Shown here piece by piece: positions 1-6,516 of a stretch of DNA of 9,570 bases (the stretch's first letter is position 1; each line of letters opens with the position of its first letter). The DNA is from Paracoccaceae bacterium. GTDB lineage: Bacteria; Pseudomonadota; Alphaproteobacteria; Rhodobacterales; Rhodobacteraceae. The stretch lies in NCBI GenBank assembly GCA_002683355.1, contig NYTF01000012.1, positions 32,476 through 42,045 of the forward strand. The letters run 5' to 3'. Position numbers and translations under genes: made by a program. The notes under the pieces are model-generated. The model was given only the letters and a program-made list of their open reading frames with translations. It ran no database searches and was not told where the DNA came from.

Positions 1-345
1 AGCACTCTTATCTATCTCTAATAATTGTTCCCCTGGGGTTAATCCGTCAGCAGCTGGGGTATTTATTTTATTCTTCTTTAATTCTCTTAATCCAGCGACC
101 CTAACCGAATAAAATTCATCTAAATTTGTGGAAGATATTGATAGAAAACGTAATCTCTCTAAAAGTGGTACCTCTAGATTGCCAGCTTCTTCCAAAACAC
201 GCGAATTGAACGCTAACCAAGACAACTCTCTGTTAAGAAATCTTTTATTACCTTCAATATCTTCAGAATTTAATTTAACAACTTCCCCAAAGTTTGACTT
301 AAGAAAATCTGAATCAATAGTTTTATGTAGATTTTGCTTGTTCAT
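1..345 (-). CDS. ppk: Polyphosphate kinase 1, N-terminal part (cut by window edge)
   Basis: Ppk1 makes inorganic polyphosphate reversibly from the terminal phosphate of ATP. Only the first 115 residues are here; the gene runs off the left edge. Residues 36-86 match the N-terminal domain of the family: [12 protein letters not shown] (36-47), then [18 protein letters not shown] (62-79) and VRVAGL (81-86). Asn47 sits where the adenine-contacting Asn of E. coli Ppk lies (family knowledge). The ATG at 345 is the only plausible start and leaves a 34-residue extension before the conserved block. The gene follows hda by 20 bases, so the two are probably co-transcribed; ppk downstream of hda is a common alphaproteobacterial arrangement. 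The nearest Shine-Dalgarno-like GAGG is about 13 bases from the ATG and lies in a small inverted repeat, so initiation may be weak or coupled to hda. The catalytic histidines lie outside the window. Confidence 0.95.
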   Translation of the reverse strand, partial: MNKQNLHKTIDSDFLKSNFGEVVKLNSEDIEGNKRFLNRELSWLAFNSRVLEEAGNLEVPLLERLRFLSISSTNLDEFYSVRVAGLRELKKNKINTPAADGLTPGEQLLEIDKSA

Positions 346-348
346 ATG

Positions 349-362
349 GAGGCTTATGCCTC
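349..362 (-). promoter_or_regulatory. Small inverted repeat in the hda-ppk spacer
   Basis: In the 20-base gap between the hda stop and the ppk ATG, the minus strand reads GAGGC-ATAA-GCCTC, a perfect 5-bp stem with a 4-base loop. The upstream arm holds the only Shine-Dalgarno-like GAGG before ppk, so a folded stem would hide it from the ribosome. This could tune ppk translation or couple it to hda; it could also be chance, since the stem is short. No U-tract follows, so it does not look like a terminator. Confidence 0.35.
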
Positions 363-365
363 ATT

Positions 366-1028
366 TTAACTAAATTTGTCCAGAACTTCACTGATTATTG
401 CTCTATTAGCACTTTTGCCAAGTTTCAAAACAGTCCTATCTAACTCTTCAACAAAACTGCCAATCGAAGCCATTGAGCGCGTAATCCTTTTTAAAATAAA
501 CTCTATTAAAGAAGGAGAAATCTGAATTTGACGGTCATTAAATTGTTTAATTAATACAGCTGATAATAGCGCATCATCTGGCTGCTCGATAGAAATATGT
601 TCAGTAGCAATAAGTCTACTGTTCAAGTCTTTCAACTCAAACCCAGCCCTACTTGAAAAATCATTACTAGTCAGGAGAACAGGGATTCTATTAGAACTAC
701 AATGATTTAAAATATGTAAAAGACGTTCTTCTAAATCTAAACGTGAAGCCGCTAATTCAATATTTTCTAAAACAATAGCATTTATATTTTGTAAATTAAA
801 ATCCAACTCGATGACGTTTTCAAAAGTCGCGTTGGTTAAATTGGCCCATACATTTGAAAGATGGGTTTTGCCAGAACCTTTTGCTCCCATTACTAGTAGT
901 CGATCATTAGACCAATGCGTCCAATTTTTTACTAGATCAAAGGCCAACTTATTTGCCTTAGAAACAAAAAAATCATTAAAGCCCAAAGCTGGATAACAAG
1001 GTAAGTCAAAAATTAATTGGTCGGACAA
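366..1028 (-). CDS. hdaA: HdaA, DnaA-related AAA+ regulator of replication initiation
   Basis: Hda-family proteins bind the DNA polymerase sliding clamp and stimulate hydrolysis of ATP on DnaA, preventing re-initiation. This 220-residue protein has the family's usual length. QLIFDL at residues 4-9 fits the N-terminal clamp-binding motif of Hda. The Walker A motif GAKGSGKT is at 48-55 and a Walker B-like segment IVLENIE at 85-91, comparable with the DNIE of E. coli Hda. A sensor 1-like LLTSND is at 118-123, LNSRL with a possible arginine finger (Arg138) at 135-139, and a sensor 2-like region around Arg184. The DNA-binding domain IV of DnaA is absent, as expected. The start codon is TTG at 1028, preceded by AAGGA about 6 bases upstream; no nearby ATG would keep the clamp motif. 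The gene overlaps the end of the upstream membrane-protein frame by 16 bases and is followed by ppk, matching alphaproteobacterial permease-hdaA-ppk synteny. Confidence 0.9.
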   Translation of the reverse strand: MSDQLIFDLPCYPALGFNDFFVSKANKLAFDLVKNWTHWSNDRLLVMGAKGSGKTHLSNVWANLTNATFENVIELDFNLQNINAIVLENIELAASRLDLEERLLHILNHCSSNRIPVLLTSNDFSSRAGFELKDLNSRLIATEHISIEQPDDALLSAVLIKQFNDRQIQISPSLIEFILKRITRSMASIGSFVEELDRTVLKLGKSANRAIISEVLDKFS

Positions 1029-1330
1029 ATTAGTTCCTTTGTTGAGCCAAAGTATAGTGAACTGGTTTTATACTTTTTAATTAAAAATCCCACAACAAAA
1101 ACGATAAAAGCAAATATTGAAACTACCAAAAGCAAATCAGAAAATCCAAAAAATAATCCAAAAATAATTATGATTGCAGATAATCTCTTTATTCTTACCT
1201 TTTCAAATCTATCAGCTACTGGGCTCAACACATATCCAATAACTGCAACAATAAAGGTAACATTTAACTCTTTTATCAATTTAAAGCTTGGCGAAATAAA
1301 CAATTTAAAACTCCGTTTTTTCTTTATCAT
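1013..1330 (-). CDS. Truncated PerM/AI-2E-family permease N-terminus (probable relic)
   Basis: A 105-residue membrane protein frame. Residues 25-42 (FIVAVIGYVLSPVADRFE) and the hydrophobic stretch after KRL (51-84) resemble the first membrane segments of the PerM/AI-2E transporter family, whose members often carry a (L/S)-P-x-x-D-R motif after the first hairpin. Full-length members are about 350 residues and in alphaproteobacteria often lie directly upstream of hdaA, as here. This frame therefore looks like the N-terminal third only; the rest is missing because hda begins 16 bases before the stop. A clear Shine-Dalgarno is not visible before the ATG, which fits a decaying gene. Alternatively it is a short functional membrane protein, or its translation mainly serves hda by coupling across the overlap. 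The family assignment is by eye and moderately sure; loss of function is inferred. Confidence 0.6.
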   Translation of the reverse strand: MIKKKRSFKLFISPSFKLIKELNVTFIVAVIGYVLSPVADRFEKVRIKRLSAIIIIFGLFFGFSDLLLVVSIFAFIVFVVGFLIKKYKTSSLYFGSTKELICPTN

Positions 1331-1425
1331 ATCATAAATATGGTTAATAAGCGATTAAAGGATTGTTCAATAAAGATAAACTATTCGACTTAATCACAAT
1401 ATCTAATACAAATTAACGGGGTTCA
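1331..1425. other. Divergent spacer between the PerM-like frame and the cupin gene
   Basis: This 95-base AT-rich gap must hold promoters for the minus-strand PerM-hda-ppk unit and the plus-strand cupin gene. I see no convincing -35/-10 pair in either direction. The only clear signal is GGGG (1418-1421 region), a good ribosome binding site 5 bases before the cupin ATG. In many alphaproteobacteria the gene divergent from the PerM-hda unit is purM; its absence suggests a rearrangement point here. Confidence 0.4.
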
Positions 1426-2526
1426 ATGACCAAAAGGAATTTACAGACTAAAGCTGAGCTTGCTTTACCTTCAAAAAATCTGAATGAAGATATTGATTTT
1501 TTTACTAAAAAAATTGGGATGCAATTAGATGAGATCTTTCCCGCTGATGACCCTTCTGTTGCAGTAATTTCGGGCTTTGGTTTAAGGCTCCGACTCGCAA
1601 AAGGATCTTCAGAACCGACTGGTACTATCCGTATTTTAACGGATAATATAAAACAATTTGAGCACCTCTTACCAGATCAAATTGCGCCCAATGGTGTAAA
1701 AGTTCAGTTTATTGAAAACACCTCGAAACCTACAATGCCCAAAACTAATCATGACTTTGTCGTGCGAAGACTCTCAGATCAAGCTCCATGGGTTATAGGA
1801 CGCGCAGGCATGCACTATAGAGATTTAATACCTTCAAGGTTAGGAGGATCAATTATTGCCAGCCATATTAGAATACCGGACGGTGGTCCTGTGCCTGATA
1901 TGGTGCATTATCATACTGTAGGATTTCAATTAATCTTTTGCTATAAAGGTTGGGTGGATTTAGTTTATGAAGACCAAGGACTGCCTTTTCGGTTAACTGA
2001 AGGATGCTGCGTAATCCAACCACCAAAGATTCGTCATAAAGTATTGTTTGCCAGTGATAATATTGAAGTCATTGAAATTGGTGTGCCAGCTGAACACGTA
2101 ACAACTATTGATCACGAAATGACACTTCCAAATGATCAAATCAATAGAGAACGTACATTTGATGGGCAAAGATTTGTACATCACAAAGTTGAGGAGGCTA
2201 AGTGGGAACCTTTCAGACTAAAACAATTCAAGTCAAGGGACACATCTATTGCAGAGAACACCGGTAATGTTGCTGGGGTGCATGTGGTAAAATTTACAGG
2301 TGGAGACAGTTTCTGGAGTGCTCATGATACTGATATTTTATTTAATTTTGTAATGAGCGGGAATATGATTTTAGAAGGCGAGGGAAAACAAACTAGTAAC
2401 TTAGAACCTGGTGATGCCTTTGTTATCCCCCCACATATGAAAACAAAATACTCCGGTTGTTCCGAGGATCTCGAATTATTAGAAGTTTCGTTGCCCGGTG
2501 TTTTTAATACAACAATTTTTAGATAA
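1426..2526 (+). CDS. VOC-like plus double-cupin protein, function unknown
   Basis: This 366-residue protein appears to have three parts. Residues 10-75 resemble half of a VOC/glyoxalase-type fold (ELALPSKNLNEDIDFF, then GFGLRLRLAKG), without obvious metal ligands. Residues about 140-220 form a first cupin barrel: H161-Y-H163 with Gln168, then G193 and PPKIRH ending in His204, which together could bind a metal. Residues about 285-360 form a second cupin: His300, SGNMILEGEG, EPGDAFVIPPH ending in His337. It lacks the full HxH set, so it may be structural. Bicupins include dioxygenases, isomerases and seed-storage-like proteins, so no reaction can be assigned. A signal peptide or membrane segment is not seen, so it is probably cytoplasmic. 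The ATG is preceded by a clear GGGG ribosome binding site. It is transcribed alone and converges on the flavin-reductase-like gene with a 30-base gap. Confidence 0.8.
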   Translation: MTKRNLQTKAELALPSKNLNEDIDFFTKKIGMQLDEIFPADDPSVAVISGFGLRLRLAKGSSEPTGTIRILTDNIKQFEHLLPDQIAPNGVKVQFIENTSKPTMPKTNHDFVVRRLSDQAPWVIGRAGMHYRDLIPSRLGGSIIASHIRIPDGGPVPDMVHYHTVGFQLIFCYKGWVDLVYEDQGLPFRLTEGCCVIQPPKIRHKVLFASDNIEVIEIGVPAEHVTTIDHEMTLPNDQINRERTFDGQRFVHHKVEEAKWEPFRLKQFKSRDTSIAENTGNVAGVHVVKFTGGDSFWSAHDTDILFNFVMSGNMILEGEGKQTSNLEPGDAFVIPPHMKTKYSGCSEDLELLEVSLPGVFNTTIFR

Positions 2527-2556
2527 ATTTATTAAATCTGATAGCTTTAGCCATTA
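2527..2556. terminator. Short convergent gap, weak terminator candidate
   Basis: Thirty bases separate the convergent stop codons of the cupin and flavin-reductase genes. A loose inverted repeat TGATA...TATCA (about 2538-2559) spans it, with no GC-rich stem or T-tract. Termination here is expected from the gene layout, but the sequence supports it only weakly. Confidence 0.2.
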
Positions 2557-3165
2557 TCAATCATCAGGTCGTTTTAAAGTTATTAATTCGTCAATAACTG
2601 CGTAGTCTCTATATCCTAGTCTCGCTAAAGGTTTATACAAAGTCACATCAAATATTCCATCTTTAAGGTACTCATCATTAAGATGAATACCTTTGACCTC
2701 TCCAATGATTGCAATTTGATCCTCTCCTGGAAGCTCAATTTCTTTATACAATTTGCATTCAAATGCAGCTGGTGCAGCTTTAACGAACGGAGCAGTAATG
2801 ATTTCTGACACTCCTTTTTCAAGACCGGCAAGAACAAATTCGTCCTCACCATGACTGAAATGTTGCGACGAGATATTCATCTGGTCTGTCAAATCAAAAC
2901 TCACAAAATTAACTGCAAACTCACCTGTGTCTCTGATGTTAACAACAGAATCCTTTTCCTCTTTTAACCCTAATTTTGGTCCTGTCTTACTAAAAATGAC
3001 CATTGGAGGCTTATCACCAATCGCATTAAAAAATGAATAAGGGGCTAAGTTTGCTGATCCATCCTTATTAATCGTCGAAATCCAGCCAATAGGTCGTGGT
3101 GAGACAATTGCTTTAAAAGGGTCATGTGGAAGTGACTCAGGTCGGAAATTGGGTTTGTAAAACAT
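2557..3165 (-). CDS. Flavin reductase-like FMN-binding split-barrel protein
   Basis: A 202-residue protein of the flavin reductase-like (DIM6/NTAB-type) family. The signature is at residues 21-50: VSPRPIGWIST, a turn NKDGSAN, and APYSFFNAIGDKPP, the typical phosphate- and flavin-contacting part of the FMN-binding split barrel. VVNIRDTGEFAVN (74-86) is the usual following block. Members bind FMN non-covalently; some reduce free flavin for a partner monooxygenase, while many have no known substrate. No partner monooxygenase is nearby, so the role stays open. The ATG at 3165 has a good AGAGG 8 bases upstream. It is divergent from the GNAT gene and convergent with the cupin gene, so it is probably monocistronic. 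Length and motifs are complete. Confidence 0.88.
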   Translation of the reverse strand: MFYKPNFRPESLPHDPFKAIVSPRPIGWISTINKDGSANLAPYSFFNAIGDKPPMVIFSKTGPKLGLKEEKDSVVNIRDTGEFAVNFVSFDLTDQMNISSQHFSHGEDEFVLAGLEKGVSEIITAPFVKAAPAAFECKLYKEIELPGEDQIAIIGEVKGIHLNDEYLKDGIFDVTLYKPLARLGYRDYAVIDELITLKRPDD

Positions 3166-3251
3166 TGAATAGCCTCTTTAATATTATTGGTTGTAATCGT
3201 AACGTTATAATAACTAAAATTCTAGCACTTATCATAAGATTTGGAATCGTT
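3166..3251. promoter_or_regulatory. Divergent promoter region, flavin reductase / GNAT
   Basis: An 86-base gap between divergent genes. It contains a perfect TATAAT at 3206-3211, inside an 11-base odd palindrome GTTATAATAAC (3204-3214), so a -10-like element reads in both directions. No matching -35 is obvious on either strand. On the plus strand a transcript would start near 3218, about 34 bases before the GNAT TTG, which supports that start over the upstream ATG inside the reductase gene. A GAATC site lies at 3244-3248. Confidence 0.4.
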
Positions 3252-3743
3252 TTGCTTAAATTAGAATTAGAAAAACCAGAAGATTTCTCAGGAGTTGAAG
3301 ACCTCTACGATATCTGCTTCTCTCCAAGTCGCAAGGTACTAAGCTCATATAGATTACGGGAGAATGTAAAACCTATTGATAAATTATGCTACCTTGCAAA
3401 AAATGAAACTGGATCAATACTCTGTGCAGTGAGATATTGGCCTATTAAAATTCAAAGTTTTAAATTCCTTTTGCTGGGTCCATTAGCAGTTCATCCCACC
3501 ATGCAAGCTGAGGGTCATGGAAATTATATAATAAACGAAACCTTAAAAAGAGCAGAGAAATTTGGCTGGCAAGCTATAATATTAATTGGTGATTTAAGCT
3601 ATTATAGGCACTTTAATTTTATTATCGCTAAATCAATAGAATTCCCTTTACCCACGGATCCCAAAAGAACTTTAATAAAGTCTCTCAACGGTTTCGACAT
3701 AAGTTTATTAAAAGGAAAAGTCGAGCGGTGGGGTGCGAAATAA
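3252..3743 (+). CDS. GNAT-family N-acetyltransferase (YhbS-like)
   Basis: A 163-residue protein of the GNAT superfamily, which transfers an acetyl group from acetyl-CoA to an amine; the acceptor is unknown. Motif A is at residues 73-90: LLLGPLAVHPTMQAEGHG, where the Q-x-E-G-H-G turn would bind the CoA pyrophosphate. It is followed by a helix and then LIGDLSYYRHFNF (111-123), the pattern of YhbS-like members. The frame is open back to an ATG at 3126, but that start lies inside the divergent reductase gene and would add 42 residues unlike the family. TTG at 3252 gives the usual length and begins just before the first beta strand (KLELEKPED), with a GGA about 6 bases upstream, so I chose it. Its 3' end converges on ptsP, with an inverted repeat across both stops. 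Confidence 0.8.
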   Translation: MLKLELEKPEDFSGVEDLYDICFSPSRKVLSSYRLRENVKPIDKLCYLAKNETGSILCAVRYWPIKIQSFKFLLLGPLAVHPTMQAEGHGNYIINETLKRAEKFGWQAIILIGDLSYYRHFNFIIAKSIEFPLPTDPKRTLIKSLNGFDISLLKGKVERWGAK

Positions 3744-3778
3744 CAAATAGTTTAAAATAAATATTAAACTATATTTGT
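3743..3778. terminator. AT-rich inverted repeat across convergent stops, possible bidirectional terminator
   Basis: Left arm 3743-3755 (ACAAATAGTTTAA) pairs with right arm 3764-3778, giving 13 paired bases with a 2-base bulge and an 8-base loop. It starts on the last base of the GNAT stop codon and covers the ptsP stop at 3769-3771. The stem is almost all A/T and has no long T-tract, so it is not a textbook terminator. Its position between convergent genes makes bidirectional termination or 3'-end protection the simplest role. Confidence 0.5.
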
Positions 3779-6015
3779 GCTTTTATCCAACTTTCGACTT
3801 TCGGTCGAATCGACTGCTCTCCTGAAACAAGTGCCTGATCGATAACTCTTCGCAGCTCTATAATATTTATATCTCTTATTAATGCCTTAACTGCACCTAT
3901 GGAGGCCGGTCTCATTGATAATGTACGAATACCCATCGCTAATAAGCAGACTGCCTCCAAAGGTTTACCAGCATCTTCACCGCAAAAACTTAATGGAGTG
4001 CTAGTTTCCTCACACCTTATAACAATTTGCTTAATTAAATTTAAAAAGCTAACATTTAAGGTGTCGTATCTTTTTCTAACTCTTTCATTTTCACGATCCG
4101 CTGCATAAAAAAATTGCTTTAAATCGTTTCCACCAATTGAAATAAAATCTGCCAATTCAAAAAATTGTTTCGGTGCAAATACTAAAGATGGCGTCTCAAG
4201 CATCGCACCGATTTCCACATTTTTTGGAATACTATGGCCCATTTTTCTTTCGTTTTCCAAAACAGTTTTTAAAAGCTCTCGAGCCTGAATAAACTCACCA
4301 AATTGCGCTATCATCGGAAACATGATTGAAATATTCCTCAGATTTGCAGCCCTAAAGAATGCCTGCAATTGCATCTTCATAATACCCGGCTTATCCAGAC
4401 CTAATCTAATAGCTCTCCATCCTAAAGCAGGATTTGGTTCATCTGTTGGTCTCATATATGGCAAGACTTTATCAGATCCTACATCTAGTGTTCTAAATAT
4501 TACTTTTTTTTGACCAGCAGCATCTAAAACTCGACTATATAAAGCTGCAAGCTCGCCTCTTTTTGGTATGGAATTACGAGCCAAAAACTGTAATTCAGTT
4601 CTAAAGAGTCCAACGCCTTCGGCACCAGAGTTTTCAAGACTTGGCAAATCTCCCATTAAGCCAGCATTCATCATAAGATTAATAGTAATACCGTCTTTCG
4701 AAACTGCTGGCACATCTTTTAACTTTTGATAACGCTCAAGTTTTTTTGATTGCATTGCAATTTTTTCACTAAAAGCATTTTTCACATTATCATCTGGTCG
4801 GAGATGAACAATTCCCTGATCACCATCAACCAAAACGTGATCACCATTGAGTGCTTCTGTTGTTATAGCTGAAGCATTAATTATTAGGGGTATAGCCATT
4901 GCTCTAGCTATTATTGTTGCATGCCCACCAACCGAGCCTTCTTCTAAGACGATCCCCTTTAGGTTTCTTCCATATTCTAACAATTCTCCAGGCCCTATAT
5001 TTCTAGCCACTAATATAGGACTCTCTGGAAAATCAGTATGATCTGAATTGCCCTGACCCGTTAAGATACGCAATAACCTATTTGATAAATCATCCAAATC
5101 ATGAAGGCGATCTCTTAAGTAGGCGTCCGCTACCCTACTCATCCTAGCCCTAACAGTTGATTGCTCTTTTTCAACTGCCGCCTCAGCAGACAATCCGCTT
5201 TCAATATCTTCTTCCATCCTCTTAAGCCAACTTTTCGAATTAGCAAACATGCGGTAGGCTTCTAAAATTTTTTTATGCTCTTCTGTAGCTCCTTTTAGGG
5301 CCGTATTAAGCATTCCATCAACATCGCCTTTCAGACGTTGAATTGCATCTTGAAGGCGTTTTTGCTCAATAATTGTATCTTCTGCAAAGGGGTTTGTGAC
5401 AACAACTCTGGGTTCGTGCAATAAAACGTTACCAGATGCGGCTCCTTCGTGAGCAATACCCCCCCTAATTAACACTGAATATTGGTGAGGTGCTTTTAAA
5501 TTTTCATCACCACCCACAAATGCCCCTAATTCAGTCATTTCAGCCAAAACCATAGCAACAACTTCAATAGCATAAATTTCGTCATCTGAAAAAAGCCTTG
5601 AAATTCTAGACTGTACTACCAAAACGCCAAGAGTCTCACCCAATCTCTGTATAGGCACACCCAAAAAGCTAGAATATCTTTCTTCTCGTGTTTCTGGCAT
5701 GAACCTGAAGCCAACCTCTGAAGGTGCATTATCTGTATTAATTGGCTTAGCATCTCTGGCTACCAAACCAACTAGACCCTCTCCAATACGAAGACGCGTT
5801 TTATGTACTGATGCAGGATCTAAACCTTCGGTTGCACACAATTCTAGAGTCTTATTATCTACAAGCAAATATACCGAACAAACCTCAGTATCCATGCTAT
5901 TTGCTATTAGATGGGTTAAACGATCTAGCCGCTTTTGTCCCTCTCCCTCTTCAGCAAGAGCTTGCTTCAAACGCTTTAAAAGAACTCTAGATTGAATCCC
6001 TGATTCTAATGCCAT
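3769..6015 (-). CDS. ptsP: PtsP, PEP-protein phosphotransferase of the nitrogen PTS (enzyme I-Ntr)
   Basis: PtsP takes phosphate from phosphoenolpyruvate and passes it to NPr, starting the regulatory nitrogen PTS. At 748 residues it has the usual length and domain order. A GAF domain lies at about 25-165; in the family it is linked to sensing of nitrogen status. Next comes a helical NPr-binding part (about 205-325), then the swivelling domain with SVGGHATIIARAM and phospho-histidine His365, then the PEP-binding barrel. The barrel shows GVGLFRTE (467-474, Arg472), FRTLDVGSDK with Arg508, GAMLETP with Glu607, GGNDL (628-632), Arg641 and FCGED with catalytic Cys678. All key residues are present. 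The ATG at 6015 has AGGGTG about 5 bases upstream and lies 12 bases after the lysC stop; lysC-ptsP is a classic alphaproteobacterial pair. The cytoplasmic partners NPr and EIIA-Ntr are not in the window. Confidence 0.96.
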   Translation of the reverse strand: MALESGIQSRVLLKRLKQALAEEGEGQKRLDRLTHLIANSMDTEVCSVYLLVDNKTLELCATEGLDPASVHKTRLRIGEGLVGLVARDAKPINTDNAPSEVGFRFMPETREERYSSFLGVPIQRLGETLGVLVVQSRISRLFSDDEIYAIEVVAMVLAEMTELGAFVGGDENLKAPHQYSVLIRGGIAHEGAASGNVLLHEPRVVVTNPFAEDTIIEQKRLQDAIQRLKGDVDGMLNTALKGATEEHKKILEAYRMFANSKSWLKRMEEDIESGLSAEAAVEKEQSTVRARMSRVADAYLRDRLHDLDDLSNRLLRILTGQGNSDHTDFPESPILVARNIGPGELLEYGRNLKGIVLEEGSVGGHATIIARAMAIPLIINASAITTEALNGDHVLVDGDQGIVHLRPDDNVKNAFSEKIAMQSKKLERYQKLKDVPAVSKDGITINLMMNAGLMGDLPSLENSGAEGVGLFRTELQFLARNSIPKRGELAALYSRVLDAAGQKKVIFRTLDVGSDKVLPYMRPTDEPNPALGWRAIRLGLDKPGIMKMQLQAFFRAANLRNISIMFPMIAQFGEFIQARELLKTVLENERKMGHSIPKNVEIGAMLETPSLVFAPKQFFELADFISIGGNDLKQFFYAADRENERVRKRYDTLNVSFLNLIKQIVIRCEETSTPLSFCGEDAGKPLEAVCLLAMGIRTLSMRPASIGAVKALIRDINIIELRRVIDQALVSGEQSIRPKVESWIKAQI

Positions 6016-6027
6016 TTTTCACCCTTT

Positions 6028-6516
6028 TCAGGTTTTGGCCTCTAATTCAAATACATCATGAAGAGATTGTATCGCTAATTCCATATATTTTCTATCAACA
6101 AGTACAGAAATTTTAATTTCTGAAGTGGTAATAACTTTTATGTTTATATTCTCAGACGATAACGCGTTAAACATTTTAGCCGCAACTCCTGCGTGACTTC
6201 GCATCCCAATACCAACAACTGATATCTTACAAACCTCAGTGTCAGCAATTAAATCATGATAGTTAAATGTCTTCATATTCTTCGCATCATTTAGTGATTT
6301 CTCAGCCAACGCAACCTGACCAACAGGACAAGAAAAAGTCATATCTGTCCTACCATCATCAGATATATTTTGAACTATCATATCCACATTTACTCCCTTT
6401 TCAGCAAGTGTGCCAAAAATAGAAGCCGCTATTCCAGGACGGTCTGCTACCGAAACAAGAGTCATTTTTGCCTCATCTCTCGAATACGCTACTCCAGATA
6501 CAATGTTATTTTCCAT
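6028..6516 (-). CDS. lysC: Aspartate kinase beta subunit from an internal in-frame start
   Basis: Codon 248 of lysC is an ATG (6516) preceded by GAGGAGGA (6521-6528) and a 4-base AATT spacer, a far better ribosome binding site than that of the full-length gene. Translation from here gives 162 residues, MENNIVSGVA..., holding only the two ACT domains. In the alpha2beta2 aspartokinases of Corynebacterium glutamicum and Bacillus subtilis, an internal start at the equivalent point makes the beta subunit, which joins the alpha subunit and carries feedback binding sites. The match in position is family knowledge plus sequence; that this bacterium really makes the short product is inferred. Confidence 0.65.
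   Translation of the reverse strand: MENNIVSGVAYSRDEAKMTLVSVADRPGIAASIFGTLAEKGVNVDMIVQNISDDGRTDMTFSCPVGQVALAEKSLNDAKNMKTFNYHDLIADTEVCKISVVGIGMRSHAGVAAKMFNALSSENINIKVITTSEIKISVLVDRKYMELAIQSLHDVFELEAKT

Noticed and set aside
85..91. Residues 85-91 of HdaA (IVLENIE) looked like a broken Walker B motif.
   Set aside because: E. coli Hda has a comparable DNIE at this place, so the deviation is normal for the family. (Positions given are residues of the protein encoded at 366-1028.)
128..373. An 81-residue plus-strand frame at the left edge.
   Set aside because: It lies antisense to ppk, whose conserved residues are unmistakable on the minus strand.
1017..1337. A 106-residue plus-strand frame antisense to the PerM-like frame.
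   Set aside because: It is Lys/Asn/Ile/Thr-rich with no family resemblance and mirrors the membrane-protein frame almost end to end; the minus-strand frame fits both synteny and a known family.
3126..3251. An upstream ATG extension of the GNAT protein by 42 residues.
   Set aside because: It would start inside the divergent reductase gene, before the likely promoter, and the added residues do not resemble the family.
5699..5995. A 98-residue plus-strand frame within ptsP.
   Set aside because: It is antisense to the GAF domain of ptsP and shows no motif of its own; same for the other plus-strand frames across 3899-5041.
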